Assembly (NCBI RefSeq): GCF_000003605.2
Contig: NW_003109079.1
Location: 890,822-918,830, forward strand
DNA length: 28,009 nt
Direction: 5' to 3'
From: Saccoglossus kowalevskii
Taxonomy: Eukaryota > Hemichordata > Enteropneusta > Harrimaniidae
Part shown: in pieces, positions 1 through 9,780 of the stretch
Layout of the letters: each line of letters begins with the position of its first letter
Numbering within the stretch: position 1 is the first letter of the stretch
Notes under the pieces: model-generated
Seen by the model: only the letters and a program-made list of their open reading frames with translations
The model's database searches: none
What the model was told of the DNA's origin: nothing
Program-made: the position numbers and the translations under genes

Positions 1-838
1 ACTTGGTTTCAGTGAATTTACATGATATAATTTGTAGTAAAAAAGTAAAGCTGTGTAATTATTCAGATGAAAATGAGTGACTTTTATTAAAAAAGACATA
101 TTCATTGTAGGTTTGTTTTTATGTTTTGCTTATGATCTCCCTTAAAATTCCGGTCCTAATTAATATTCATGATTAAATGAATAAATTAGGCCATCTCCAT
201 ATAAAGACCACCTGTCTATAAAGGACAGTTTGGCTCAGTCCACTGACTGTCCTTTATAGACAGGTTTGACTGTAATACAGTAGTCACACAATGAGGCAGT
301 TCATATTTGTCTCAGTGAATCATTAATTTTTGACAGACACCTGTACAAAATACTTGGACTAAAGCCAGCTAAAATTTTCTGTTATCTTGCATGTTTTATG
401 AATCTATTCACATCTAAATGCAGCACTTTTTTTTTGCAATGAGACATTTGTTTTTATACTAAAATATCTGAATTACTTTGAATAAAGCTGGAAATTATGT
501 TCCTTAAAATAATTAAACAAATAAGGCACCAATGTTTTTGTAAGATATTTACATCTTTTAAGGACATTCGGTAGACTGATTCCCCACTGTTGGTTCAACC
601 CCAAAATTTGTTTGTATTCAAAATTAATTATGACAATGCATATTTATATTGAAACAAACTATGATAAAGGGAATTATATTATATAACAAAGGGCAAGGTC
701 ACCAGAGTTCAACTATGTTTCATCTAGAAATGTATATTGTCTTTGAAAGTTTGTAATGGAATATTATGTAAAGCTTAATAACTTTCTGAAAATCTCGCAA
801 GCCATTTTTTACGACATATATTGTATATTTACTTCTAG
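1..838. other. PARP1 intron sequence (upstream of exon A)
   Basis: Non-coding, AT-rich. It ends in the acceptor for exon A. The preceding PARP1 exon (WGR or start of the regulatory domain) is not in the window. The only structure I see is the 19-bp inverted repeat at 211-264. Confidence 0.7.
211..264. repeat. Perfect 19-bp inverted repeat
   Basis: Arm CCTGTCTATAAAGGACAGT (211-229) is repeated as its exact reverse complement at 246-264, with a 16-bp spacer. It would fold into a stable stem in the PARP1 pre-mRNA. It is probably the remnant of a small foldback element. No function can be assigned. Confidence 0.85.
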
Positions 839-922
839 ATTGACCTAAAAAAGATGCCTCTGGGTAAACTCTCCAAACGTCAGATTGAGAGCGCATATTC
901 AGTATTGTCTGAATTACAAAAG
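839..922 (+). CDS. PARP1: PARP1 exon A (regulatory domain start)
   Basis: 84 nt, 28 codons, phase 0 at both ends. It follows a pyrimidine-containing acceptor (acttctag) and ends before donor gtacgt. It encodes the stretch around [18 protein letters not shown], the first helices of the helical regulatory subdomain that covers the active site until DNA is bound. Confidence 0.94.
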
Positions 923-3900
923 GTACGTTTTCTCTCTTGTATCATTTTATTCATTGCACTGTGATTTCAAAACTGTCATTTATCTCTATAGCGACAGTAT
1001 AATTGGGGTAGATCGGATTGTTTAAGAGAAAAATATTGTTTCACTTCCTGACAACAATATACATACATACATTAAGAGAAATGATCTCTTATTAGTCCCT
1101 ATCCAAAAACAGAGACTTGACAGGGAATTGACCTCTATGCGTGCATGCGTCCATGCATCCATACCTATATTTTAGACATGTCTAACTAGACTGAATGTCA
1201 CATTTTAAAGTTAAAAAATCGTAATTAAACATCAACTTCTGGATTCATATTTCTGACATGTTCATGTTTCAACTGTATTACTACAAACAAAACTATATAT
1301 CTTATATTTGATAACAAACAGGAACTGTGTCATGCATGGGTTGTTGTAAAAGTGTTGGGAGGGTATTTTAGTCAGATCTCTTGTTTAACATCATCATAAT
1401 AACACAGGTTTCATCTTCCTAAATGCAACAGTGCTTGAGATGTAACTGTTGTGCGTATTAATTAGGTTAGCAACCCCACCCCGATGGCCCATCCATGTTT
1501 GAGGCATGTAATTGCACAATTTCTGCTTTCATAAAATCCAAGATGGTGGCAAAAATCACATGACAGCAGTGATACGTGGGAATTGCAAGATGCCTAGCAT
1601 GTTGAAAACTTGTACACATGATTAAATCCAAGATGGTGGACAAATTAATTGACCAAGCAGAATGCTGGAAACAAATTTCAATAGCTCAGACAATAACTTA
1701 CACCAAGTTTCATAACTGTAACTGCAATTCTTATAATATAAGGTCCTCAGCTAATTTGAACTAAAATCCACCGAGCTATGCAAAATCACAAACTAAGTAG
1801 CTGGTCGCCATTTTGATTCATTTGCACCAGTTCATATAAAGTTTCAGGTTTCAATTTTCAGCCATTTTGATTCATTTGCACCAGTTCATATAAAATTTCA
1901 GGTTTCAATTTTCAGCCATTTTGATTCTTTTGCACCAGTTCATATAAAGTTTCAGGTTTCAATTTTCAGCCATTTTGATTCTTTTGCACCAGTTCATATA
2001 AAGTTTCAGGTTTCAATTTTCAGCCATTTGTCAAACAGCTTTACCAAAAATTAGTTACTAAAGAAAGGGAAAAAAAAAAATGGACAATATAATCGGGTCC
2101 TCAACCTTATTGGCTTGAGCCCCTAATAATGACACAGGGAATTGTATGATAAAAATGAGAGGAAAAAAAGTCAATAGTTACAGCTATTGTCGCTTCAACA
2201 GTTTAAGTTTATTATTAAGGCCACAATCTTTTTATTATTTCATTCATTCAAAAAGTACTTTTTCTGCCAAAATTGTTTACCAGTGACTTTCACTACAGCA
2301 GCACTGACATCATGAAGTCTCTAGTGTTCTTTTCATTTCCAATGTTGCAGTTCAGTTACCAGGATTATTCTCCTATACTTTAACTTGACCACTCAAAATC
2401 TAATTTCTGTTTTTCTTCTAATAATTCCACCTCTCCCCAAAATATTTTTAGCTCCGCTGTCGACTTTGTCCGTAGTCTGTGTCAATGTTTTACTTTTTCG
2501 ACTTCTTCTTGAAAACTACATGCCTGAATGCTTTAATACTTGGTGTATATGTACCTTGGGTGGACCTCTCTTAGGTTTGTTCATTTCATGATTATATTTT
2601 CAATTCTCTAATTTTGGTGAATATTTTTGTCATTTTTGGTAAAAAGTGATATTTTCGACTTCTTGTTAAAAACCACAAGTCCAATTGCTTTGATACTATA
2701 CATATTGTTCATTTTCTAATGATATCTTCTGTTCTTTAATTGTAATGTGCATTGCTAACAGCGGAGCTATCTCAGCCGACTGGCTGCTTGTTTTCTAGAG
2801 TAGAATTATAAGAAGATATCATGCTAATCATAGTACAGTCAACAGCTCTGATACATGATACAGAAAACCAGCATATTTTGCTGTCAGGAGTTTTAAAACC
2901 TGACTATTCTCCTGCAATTAATTCTGCAATGAATATGATAGTACTGATTGTAGTCAAATTTATAATACTTGTGTCTTGTGTCAGGATTTTCTTGAAAACC
3001 CAGTCGGGTCTTTTTAGTCTGAATACTTGTGATTGGATATAATCTTCTCTGAAACCACTGGCAGTGTAAATAAGCAATTGTTCAGCAAGTCTTTAAATAT
3101 TTTGTTTCTTGTTACTTTCCCGTAGTTGTTGGATGAAGATAAAGCTACAGACTCGGCCATCTTAGATTGTTCAAATAGATTTTATACTCTGATACCGCAT
3201 GATTTTGGGATGAAGAAACCACCAATGTTGGATAATATTGACATCATCAAGGTAATTAAATGAATCATGGTTTTGTCTACATGTATGAATATATGTATGC
3301 TATTTTAGACCCATTTGTACTGTGCACTGTCATCCATATCCAAATCTGTGGTTATGCAGTGTCAGAACGAATCTGTGGTACTAAGTGAGGCTTGATTAAA
3401 AGTCACGTTACGTTGGAGGGAATCGGGCATGGAACTGCTTCTGCTTCTGGGGCTGCATCTTTGAACCGCTGTATCTGGAACTGAGAGATAGAATCAGCAT
3501 TAACATTCAATCTGCCTGGGATATGTTCAGCATGAAACATGAAGTTGCAAGACGCAGCAGTGATGACCAAGCGACGCATTAATTCCATGATGATTGAAGA
3601 TTTGGATCAACCTTTGTTGTTGATCTGGACAGTTGCCATGTTGTCATAGTTGAAGATGATACGTTTACGATGCCAAAGGTTTCCCCATAACCAGTGATGC
3701 AACAACAATTGGATACAGCTCTTGGAACGCGATGGACAGTGTTGGGTCTGCGTCAAGCGTGAGACTGGCAGGCAGGCAGGCATTCTGCGCAATTTGTCCT
3801 GAGGTATACTTGCTTCCATCTTGATGGTGTCAATCTCTATGCCAAGATACTCAAGGCTGGTAGTTTGACCAACTGTCTTATGTGGTGCAGGTATTCCTAG

Positions 3901-6900
3901 ACGTCGGAAAATCATTGTAATGGTAGCCATGGTTCGATCAGCATCAAAAGAGTGTACATCAACTGTCAAAAAACTATCTAGCAAATGGAAAATAATGTAA
4001 ATACCACAATTGTTCTGTGCAATCCAGCAGATTGCCTCTGACAAGTGGTCCAAAATCTTGGGACTTGATCGAGATCCACATGCCAATCGACAAAGAAGTA
4101 GAACTAGAGCTGTCTCATGAAATACAGATGCCATAAGGATGGATGGATGGATGTTTGTCTGTCTGTTTTACACAACCATGCACCTTTTCCGACATTATGG
4201 ATTGCTGCCACAGCAAAATACTTTCTTATCAATCAAGTCATTGATACTAGGTATTTCTGCATTATTACCTGGTGAAGACAGGTCAACAATCAGACGTTTC
4301 TTAGTGGAGTATTTTTTCTCTGCAACACTAATTGGACTACAGCGATAATTAGTGAACGGTGGTGTAGTAAAAAAACTAATTAAGTAACTGTTTTTTACCT
4401 CTGCTGCAATTTGTTCTGATACAATGGTTGGTTGGTTACGTACTGAGAGAAGGTTACGACAAATCAATGGAGATGTAGGAGGATCCCTGATCCCTGTATC
4501 GAAGCCCTCACGAAGACCAGTGATGAGATAATTAACAAAATGTTTATCTGGATGGCATGACAATTCTTTACTGAGTACATGTATGTCAATGTTAATTTGT
4601 GTTGATGGTTTGTCAATCGAGCTTGATTAGTACGGTCTTTTGGCAAACACTTTCCTTGGACTGACCGAAGGCATAATAAGTGACACAAACGTGGGCGAAA
4701 TTGTAGTTGCTTCTACGACAGCCATTATTGGAATTGCAGTTAATGGAAATTATTGTATTGTGGTGAGACCAGTCTACTTTGCCATTGTGATTTAGCAGAA
4801 TAGCGACTGCCTTTGCAGAGAAAGCATGGTGGTACTCGTAGAAGGCCAGTCCATTGAATCGTTTGGACATGTCCACGATGTCGCATTGGTATGCATCAAG
4901 TTCCTCACGGCGATAGGGTACACCTCACATACAACGTTTTTGTACACCTCAAATGCTAGGATGAACTCTTGGATCGTCAAAGCTCTTTTGTCCTTTAGTG
5001 GCCTGAGGGTTAGAGCTTTATCACCAATAACGATGTGACGTTAACCGTCAGAATAATTATAACCAGGGATAAGGAGACAAGCTAAATTGACTTCAAAGTA
5101 TATCGCGACGAATCAAAGGAGAGACCAGCTTGATATGCGGAAATTGCTCAGATGAAATTCCACGTGAACGCAGTGGATCTGTGACCCCTGCAACGCTGGG
5201 TGGAAAACTTGGATTGATGTTGAATGAAGTTCAAAGGAGGCCACCATCTTGTCTTGCATCAATGTTGTTGTTGTTGTTGTTTGACATCTAGTTACAGAAA
5301 TTCTTCAGTTTATATATAAACTAAACATTGAACCACACAGCCATGTAAATAAATATAAGTGACATGTTTAGATATTATCAAAGTATAGTATATATTTTAA
5401 AAAAATATGTCAATGTGCATTGCCATTTGAAAGATGGCCACACAGCCCTGTCATGTAGTCCCAAACATGAATATGACTTCTGTGGCAAAATGCATGTGTT
5501 GTTACTAGCACTTGCAATTTGCACATACAAAAAAAAAAAAAGTATAGCATATATTTTAAAATGATAATAGGCATGAAGATAAGCTGAAATAATTTCACCA
5601 GTGAATTTCATACAGGCAGTAATCTTTATTGCAGTTCACTTCAAATCACTAAATATCCACTGCGAAGTAACTCAGTTTTCCATATTTGATCTGTTTCTCG
5701 CACTGATTGACAGGTCTATTTTTAGTGCAATCTGGTACTTATGAAATAAATGTTAAAGCGGGGGAGTCGTCACCTGCGCATGCGTCAGATGGCCATAGCG
5801 TGTCATTGTTTACGAACAAGCGTCTACCCATGAGCTTTTGCGTTTTTTTTTACGCGTGTTATCGTCGCTTGGGTCTCAATTCCCACGTGTACACAGGTGA
5901 CGACCCTCTCGCTTTAAGTTTAAATAATTACATGTGCATTGTGATATCTAGAAATACTTGAATTCATTTATGATTATCAGCAAATGGTCTTCTTATATTT
6001 ATGACATATTTATTGATAATTTGATAGAACAAGACTCAGATGTTGGATAACCTGCTGGACATTGAGGTGGCATACAGCTTACTGAAAGGTGGTGACAGCG
6101 GTAAAGATCCTATTGATGCAAATTTTGAAAAACTCAAGTGTGGTATCGAGGTAAGACCCATGTATTCTTGTAAATTTATAAATTCGTGCTTATTTATTAA
6201 TCAGTCAGTGTTATAGTTTTGTGGAAAAAAAAAAATTGATCTGTATATAAGGAAACTTGCTCGTTTGAATTTTGAGATCGCAATGTTATGATGATGTAAT
6301 AATTATTTGTACGCTCCTCAGTTGTGTGACAATTTTGCTGTACGACCTCAGGCTGCTAAAGGCCAGGCTATACGAGGTACTCTAGAATACTTTATACTTC
6401 GCTATTTTCGCTGAAGGGATGATTCCGTGAAAATAAAATCCAGCGAATGTACCTTTTTTTCCCTATATTTCACAATTCAACTCATCAAGAATCAGTGAAA
6501 ATAAATTCCATAAAGAACGCCCAAAAAGCATTTTCAGCGAAAATTAATTCCAGCGAAAATAAAGTATTCCACAGTATATAATAATGTTGCTGATGATAAT
6601 GTTGTTTCGTGACAGGTACTGGAACACAAGAGTGACGAGTTCACAATGATTGAGAAGTATATGAAAAATACCCATGCTGCCACTCATACTCAGTACTCGT
6701 TAGAGTTATTGGATGTAAGTCTTACTTCCATTGTTATTGTTAGAAATTGTATCATTTTCTTTATGGACCACTCCCATTTAAAAAGTAGAATTATCACACA
6801 AATTAGATACCTTCAGGGATAAAATATGCCTCATTGTTTTCTATGTTGACGTTCTCGTATCTATGTTTACTGGTACTTTTCTTGTTTTGAAAGCAAGCTT

Positions 6901-9780
6901 CCCTTTTCCATGTTATGGTCATATTTCAGATGCAATACAACAAGACTAGTATTTAATGCAGTCATTCAACTTCATGTTTTTGGCATATTCACTGAAATTT
7001 TTAATTCAAAATTGTGTTTCTATTTTATTTGTGTCTGTTGATTTGTGTCTAAATTTTGAATATAGGTTTACCTATAACTATACAATAAGAACTCAAAGTT
7101 AAAACGGAAGGGTCGTCACCATGTGCAGGAATTGAGTCCCAAGTGACGATAACAACACACACTAAAAACACAAAGGCTCATAGGTAGACATTTGTATGTA
7201 AACAATGACACGCTATGGCCATCTGACGCATATGCAGGTGGTGACTCCCTCGCTTTAAACCTAACTTATCCTATCTAAGTATATATTGTAATTTGACTTC
7301 TCAGGTATACCAGTTAGACCGTGCTGGGGAATGTTCCAAATATAAGCCGTTCAAACAGTTACACAATCGTCAGTTATTATGGCACGGTTCAAGAACTTCT
7401 AACTATGCTGGTATACTTTCTCAAGGTTTGCGTATAGCGCCACCAGAGGCGCCTGTGGTAAGTTCTATTGTTTACATTTACTTTCCATGCACATTATTTT
7501 TTGAAATTTATACTTACCCCCGGTATTTAGTTCTTTATTCGTATTTAAAACGTAGATTGGTGCTCACAAAAAAATAGTGTTTCTGGTCAAACTGTGTTTA
7601 AAAAATGGGATGTAGAGGAATTTTTTTTTCTAAAAATGTTGACAGCATCCACTCCCACAAAAAGCAACAACTTTTTGTTGAGATTCAAAGGAACTTGCAT
7701 AACAATCTTCAAAGAAAATATTTACACGAAGATATTTGTATTCTTCTATATCCCATCTGAAATCACTTGGTAATTGACCAAGAATGTCTGAATTGTAATT
7801 ACTCCATTTCCCATTGTCCCCCTCTCGCTACCTCCAAATGTTGATTGTGAAATAAGGCTGGTATTCTTTGTGTGTCGTGATTGACAATTCATTGAAACAA
7901 TTTATTTTATTGCGACTATTGTTTTGTATTATTCTCTACAGACTGGTTACATGTTTGGTAAAGGTGTGTACTTTGCTGACATGAGCTCCAAGAGCGCCAA
8001 TTACTGCCGAACCACACCTAGCAACAATATTGGCTTGATGTTGCTATGTGAAGTCGCATTGGGTAATATGTACGAGTTAACAAATGCAAAGTCACTGAGT
8101 AAACCACCAAGTGGAAAGCACAGCACTAAAGGTAAGCAATCATTCATCTTTTACCTTCATCCTGTTGCTGCTAACACATTAACTGCTGAAAGAAGAAAAC
8201 GATATAATCTTTTGAATAGGTGTCATTTTTCGAACATTTCAATCTTTCCTGACGCATCATGCAGCAGGGCGTAAGCATGCAAAGTATTGACACATGTTCT
8301 GCTGATGCAACCCCCCCCCCCCCCCCATTGATTTATTGATTTTTTGTAGTCCACAAGCATAGTGCTGTGAAGTGTCTATAAATTCACATGTTTATTTGAT
8401 TTTGACAGGTCTTGGTGCCACTGGTCCTGATCCCACCGCTGCTATCACTACAAAAGATGGCGTGACTGTGCCCCTGGGCAAAGGTGCTATAGATGGTTCT
8501 CTTAAAACTAGCCTTCTGTATAACGAGTATCCTTTTTGTGAGCTATACAATTCTAACTGAAGTGGATTTCAGTGTTATCGATTTGTAGAGATTCAATTGT
8601 CAACTTATAATGTCAGGTTAATTTTTATATTATGCTTACACACCTGGTTACTAAATGGTGCAGGATTCATACAGACATCAAATGCCAGTGAAAACCTTGA
8701 TGCCAACAGTTGATTTTCCAATCAATGCAAGATCTTGTGTACTGCATGAGACACTGTTTGAATGTCTGTTGCGGAAATCAAATAGTTTGAATAACTTTTT
8801 TTCATATCAATCTTACAGATAGGAATATTGCATTGAGACAATCTTGCTTCATAAAAAATGACTATCATTAAATGTGTTTTTGTAGCACATTATGAAGTGT
8901 AGAAGTGTCCCCCAAAAATTTTGAATGTGACTGTGGTTTTTTCCGTTCGTTTCATGCAGTGAATGGAAAATGGTCTTTTTTAATTTATTTACTGTTCCCA
9001 AATCATAGTACTTGTTTTCGTTGCGATCTGTAGATCACATGACCAACTCTACTGACTTAATGTTTGCACATTCCATTCTAATTTGCTTCATCCCATTGTT
9101 ACCTTATTCTGCTTTTATCAGGGACTGAACAGTCTAGCTTCTTAAGTTTGCAACAATCTGCCAGATATAATTCAAATTTCATTCTCTGATGATATAACAA
9201 AGGCTTAGGAAATTATAATAATGGTTCAGTCTACTGCCTATAATTAAAATTTCTGCAAATCGTGGTTTTTTAGCAGTGAATATTCCTTATATTCCCTCAA
9301 GATGCTTGAAGCGACACTGTCTTCACAACTGTGCATACATGTATGTATAGGGAGGGCGAAAACAATAAATCTCTACATATTGATAGCAGGTAGAGATCTG
9401 TTAAAGCAGGTTGTGCACTCACAGGCAAGAGAGTCATACATATTAAATGTTTTTTCAGATGATAAAGTACTATAGTTAGGTTGTGAGGAATGTTTAATTT
9501 TAACAGCGTGTATGTACGCTTTAGTAGAGAACAGAAGAACACACACAAACGCAGTTTTGAAGACGGTGCCGTTTCAAGCATCAAACGACAGAAATTGTTT
9601 TATGTGAAAAATAACTGTTTGCAGTACAGCAACACATATTTTACAGTTGGGAAGGTTTTCACTGCTTGTAAGTGATTGTATTATCCTTAACCTTAACCTC
9701 TTAGATACATTGTCTATGATGTGGCTCAAGTACAAATGAAATACCTGTGCAAAGCCAAGTTCAACTACAAGATTTACTAA
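839..9780 (+). CDS. PARP1: Poly(ADP-ribose) polymerase 1, C-terminal 322 residues (8 exons, 5' end outside window)
   Basis: Nuclear enzyme that moves ADP-ribose from NAD+ onto proteins and builds poly(ADP-ribose) at DNA breaks. Exons: 839-922, 3126-3251, 6028-6150, 6616-6714, 7305-7457, 7942-8131, 8409-8526 and 9705-9780 (TAA stop). All have GT-AG borders and splice in frame to 322 residues. Local residues 1-140 are the helical regulatory domain ([46 protein letters not shown]). The rest is the catalytic ART domain. The H-Y-E triad is complete: His in WHGSR (exon 5), Tyr in GKGVYFAD (exon 6) and Glu in NEYIVYD (split between exons 7 and 8). The nicotinamide-pocket residues Gly (HG) and Ser/Tyr (SKSANYC) are also present. 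The C-terminus ends about two residues short of the human protein, as judged from memory. Zinc fingers, BRCT and WGR domains must lie upstream. The motifs point to PARP1 rather than PARP2 or PARP3, though only this half is visible. Confidence 0.96.
1807..2030. repeat. 54-bp minisatellite (4 full copies plus a partial)
   Basis: Four head-to-tail copies start at 1807, 1861, 1915 and 1969, with an 8-bp partial copy at 2023. Each unit begins gccattttgattc and contains ttgcaccagttcatataaa. Copies differ by only one or two bases (for example cattt versus cttt), so expansion is recent. It lies in a PARP1 intron. Confidence 0.93.
2450..2794 (+). mobile_element. Family-1 element (pearl/Helentron-like), single-core copy
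   Basis: Starts AGCTCCGCTGTCGAC after a T-run and ends with a subterminal inverted copy of the start (ACAGCGGAGCT, about 2759-2769). The short hairpin CAGCC-gact-GGCTG, then cttgtttt, follows. One core unit (attttggtgaatatttttgtc, then cttcttgttaaaaaccacaag) matches the tandem core of the copy at 12202-13036. The second half of its start hairpin is missing. It resembles the non-autonomous pearl/HINE elements known from bivalves and other invertebrates; that class assignment is an inference. Confidence 0.7.
3126..3251 (+). CDS. PARP1: PARP1 exon B (regulatory domain)
   Basis: 126 nt, 42 codons, phase 0 at both ends. Acceptor cccgtag, donor gtaatt. It carries the hallmark [17 protein letters not shown] of the PARP1-3 regulatory domain, preceded by a variable acidic loop. 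Confidence 0.96.
3403..4134 (-). pseudogene. RT palm/thumb and RNase H remnant of the DIRS-like element
   Basis: Two open segments (3607-4134 and 3403-3588) in different frames. The first holds the altered active-site area (LLDSFLTVD) and [16 protein letters not shown]. The second begins mid-RNase H and contains [13 protein letters not shown]. They are separated by a stop and a frame change, so no functional product is possible. Confidence 0.65.
4195..4563 (-). pseudogene. N-terminal reverse-transcriptase remnant
   Basis: Open segment containing [18 protein letters not shown] and [12 protein letters not shown], typical of the stretch before the RT fingers in DIRS-like elements. It stops at 4195, before the first catalytic aspartate would be reached. 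Confidence 0.6.
4613..5040 (-). pseudogene. Gag-like/ORF1 remnant with zinc-knuckle-like tail
   Basis: Two overlapping frames (from about 5040 to 4792, and 4876-4613) each read as part of the segment that precedes RT in DIRS-like elements: [23 protein letters not shown], then [14 protein letters not shown], then [15 protein letters not shown]. The frame change near 4870 shows decay. Confidence 0.5.
5395..5565. repeat. Short direct repeats with an A-run
   Basis: aaagtatagtatatattttaaa near 5379-5402 recurs as aaagtatagcatatattttaaa near 5539-5560, after an A-run at 5529-5541. This may be a processed or polyA-primed insertion with a duplication, but it is too decayed to classify. Confidence 0.4.
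5757..5913. mobile_element. TTAA-flanked MITE, copy 1
   Basis: 157 bp flanked by TTAA (5753-5756 and 5914-5917). The 20-bp terminal inverted repeats (AGCGGGGGAGTCGTCACCTG at the left; the right end reads AGCGAGAGGGTCGTCACCTG on the other strand) match at 17 of 20. TTAA duplication suggests mobilisation by a piggyBac-like transposase, an inference. It lies in the PARP1 intron before exon C, and a second copy lies in opposite orientation after exon D. Confidence 0.82.
6028..6150 (+). CDS. PARP1: PARP1 exon C (regulatory domain)
   Basis: 123 nt, 41 codons, phase 0 at both ends. Acceptor ttgatag, donor gtaaga. It encodes [18 protein letters not shown] and [10 protein letters not shown], helices of the regulatory subdomain. 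Together with the next exon it is bracketed by two inverted MITE copies (5757-5913 and 7103-7254). Confidence 0.96.
6378..6576. mobile_element. MITE with TACTGT-type ends
   Basis: About 199 bp. The left end (tactctagaatactttat, then ttcgct) and right end (agcgaaaataaagtattc, then cacagta) are imperfect inverted repeats. Internal segments repeat the theme cagcgaaaataaattcc several times. It lies in the PARP1 intron between exons C and D. The ends recall the element at 25444-25654. Confidence 0.65.
6616..6714 (+). CDS. PARP1: PARP1 exon D (end of regulatory domain)
   Basis: 99 nt, 33 codons, phase 0 at both ends. Acceptor cgtgacag, donor gtaagt. It contains [20 protein letters not shown], the last regulatory helix and the linker into the catalytic domain. 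Confidence 0.95.
7103..7254. mobile_element. TTAA-flanked MITE, copy 2 (inverted relative to copy 1)
   Basis: 152 bp flanked by TTAA (7099-7102 and 7255-7258). Its reverse complement aligns along nearly the full length of copy 1, including atggccatagcgtgtcattg and the terminal GTCGTCACC. It lies between exons D and E, so the two copies could pair in the pre-mRNA around exons C and D. Confidence 0.82.
7305..7457 (+). CDS. PARP1: PARP1 exon E (catalytic domain, catalytic His)
   Basis: 153 nt, 51 codons, phase 0 at both ends. Acceptor cttctcag, donor gtaagt. It encodes [18 protein letters not shown], whose His-Gly binds NAD+ and corresponds to human His862-Gly863. It ends with the strictly conserved [11 protein letters not shown]. 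Confidence 0.97.
7942..8131 (+). CDS. PARP1: PARP1 exon F (catalytic domain, catalytic Tyr)
   Basis: 190 nt, entered at phase 0 and left at phase 1, with the Gly codon split into the next exon. Acceptor ctctacag, donor gtaagc. It encodes [22 protein letters not shown], with the Tyr equivalent to human Tyr896 and the Ser and Tyr of the nicotinamide pocket. [10 protein letters not shown] follows. The family's usual Gly before EVALG is Cys here (LLCEVALG). Confidence 0.97.
8409..8526 (+). CDS. PARP1: PARP1 exon G (catalytic domain, ends inside catalytic Glu codon)
   Basis: 118 nt. It completes a Gly codon, then encodes [17 protein letters not shown] and TSLLYN, and stops after the first two bases (GA) of the glutamate codon. 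The donor at 8527 reads GTATCCTTT, the U12-type donor consensus, not a usual U2 donor. Reading past it gives NEYPF, which breaks the family motif, so the exon must end at 8526. Confidence 0.93.
8527..9704 (+). other. U12-type (minor spliceosome) intron in PARP1
   Basis: 1178-bp intron. The donor GTATCCTTT is an exact match to the U12 GT-AG donor consensus. The branch region TCCTTAAC (9684-9691) matches the U12 branch consensus and lies about 14 nt from the acceptor AG, within the usual U12 spacing. There is no long polypyrimidine tract before the AG, again as expected. The intron interrupts the codon of the catalytic glutamate in phase 2. I see no gene inside it; a 61-codon open frame at 9490-9675 has no recognisable features. 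Confidence 0.9.
9705..9780 (+). CDS. PARP1: PARP1 terminal exon H
   Basis: 76 nt: the last base (A) of the catalytic Glu codon, 24 further codons and a TAA stop. It restores [15 protein letters not shown] and a lysine/aromatic tail, matching the C-terminal strand of PARP1. The acceptor (cctcttag) follows two overlapping U12 branch-site-like sequences at 9684-9691 and 9691-9697. The exon is too small to find by open reading frame length alone. Confidence 0.94.

Larger units (their letters stand above)
3400..5250 (-). mobile_element. Decayed DIRS/Ngaro-like retroelement (gag-like, RT and RNase H remnants)
   Basis: Antisense to PARP1 and inside its intron. In 5'-3' order on the - strand: a gag-like segment (about 5040-4613) in two overlapping frames, ending in a Cys/His-like stretch ([15 protein letters not shown]); an N-terminal reverse-transcriptase segment (4563-4195) with GLREGFDTG and [10 protein letters not shown]; an RT palm/thumb segment (4134-3607) with [13 protein letters not shown]; and an RNase H end (to 3403) with [17 protein letters not shown]. 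Each join needs a frameshift. The usual Y-x-D-D reads LLDS, and part of the palm before it appears deleted next to a GGAT repeat at 4139. No tyrosine recombinase, terminal repeat or target duplication is visible, so it is a dead, truncated copy. Assignment to the DIRS order rests on remembered family motifs. Confidence 0.65.

Noticed and set aside
8527-8545. Alternative PARP1 exon G donor at gtgagc (8538)
   Set aside because: It looks like a normal U2 donor, but using it gives NEYPF and shifts the terminal exon out of frame. The donor at 8527 restores NEYIVYD exactly.
9490-9675. 61-codon open frame in the last PARP1 intron
   Set aside because: It has no family motif and no splice signals joining it to PARP1. 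It lies just before the U12 branch site, so it is a chance frame.
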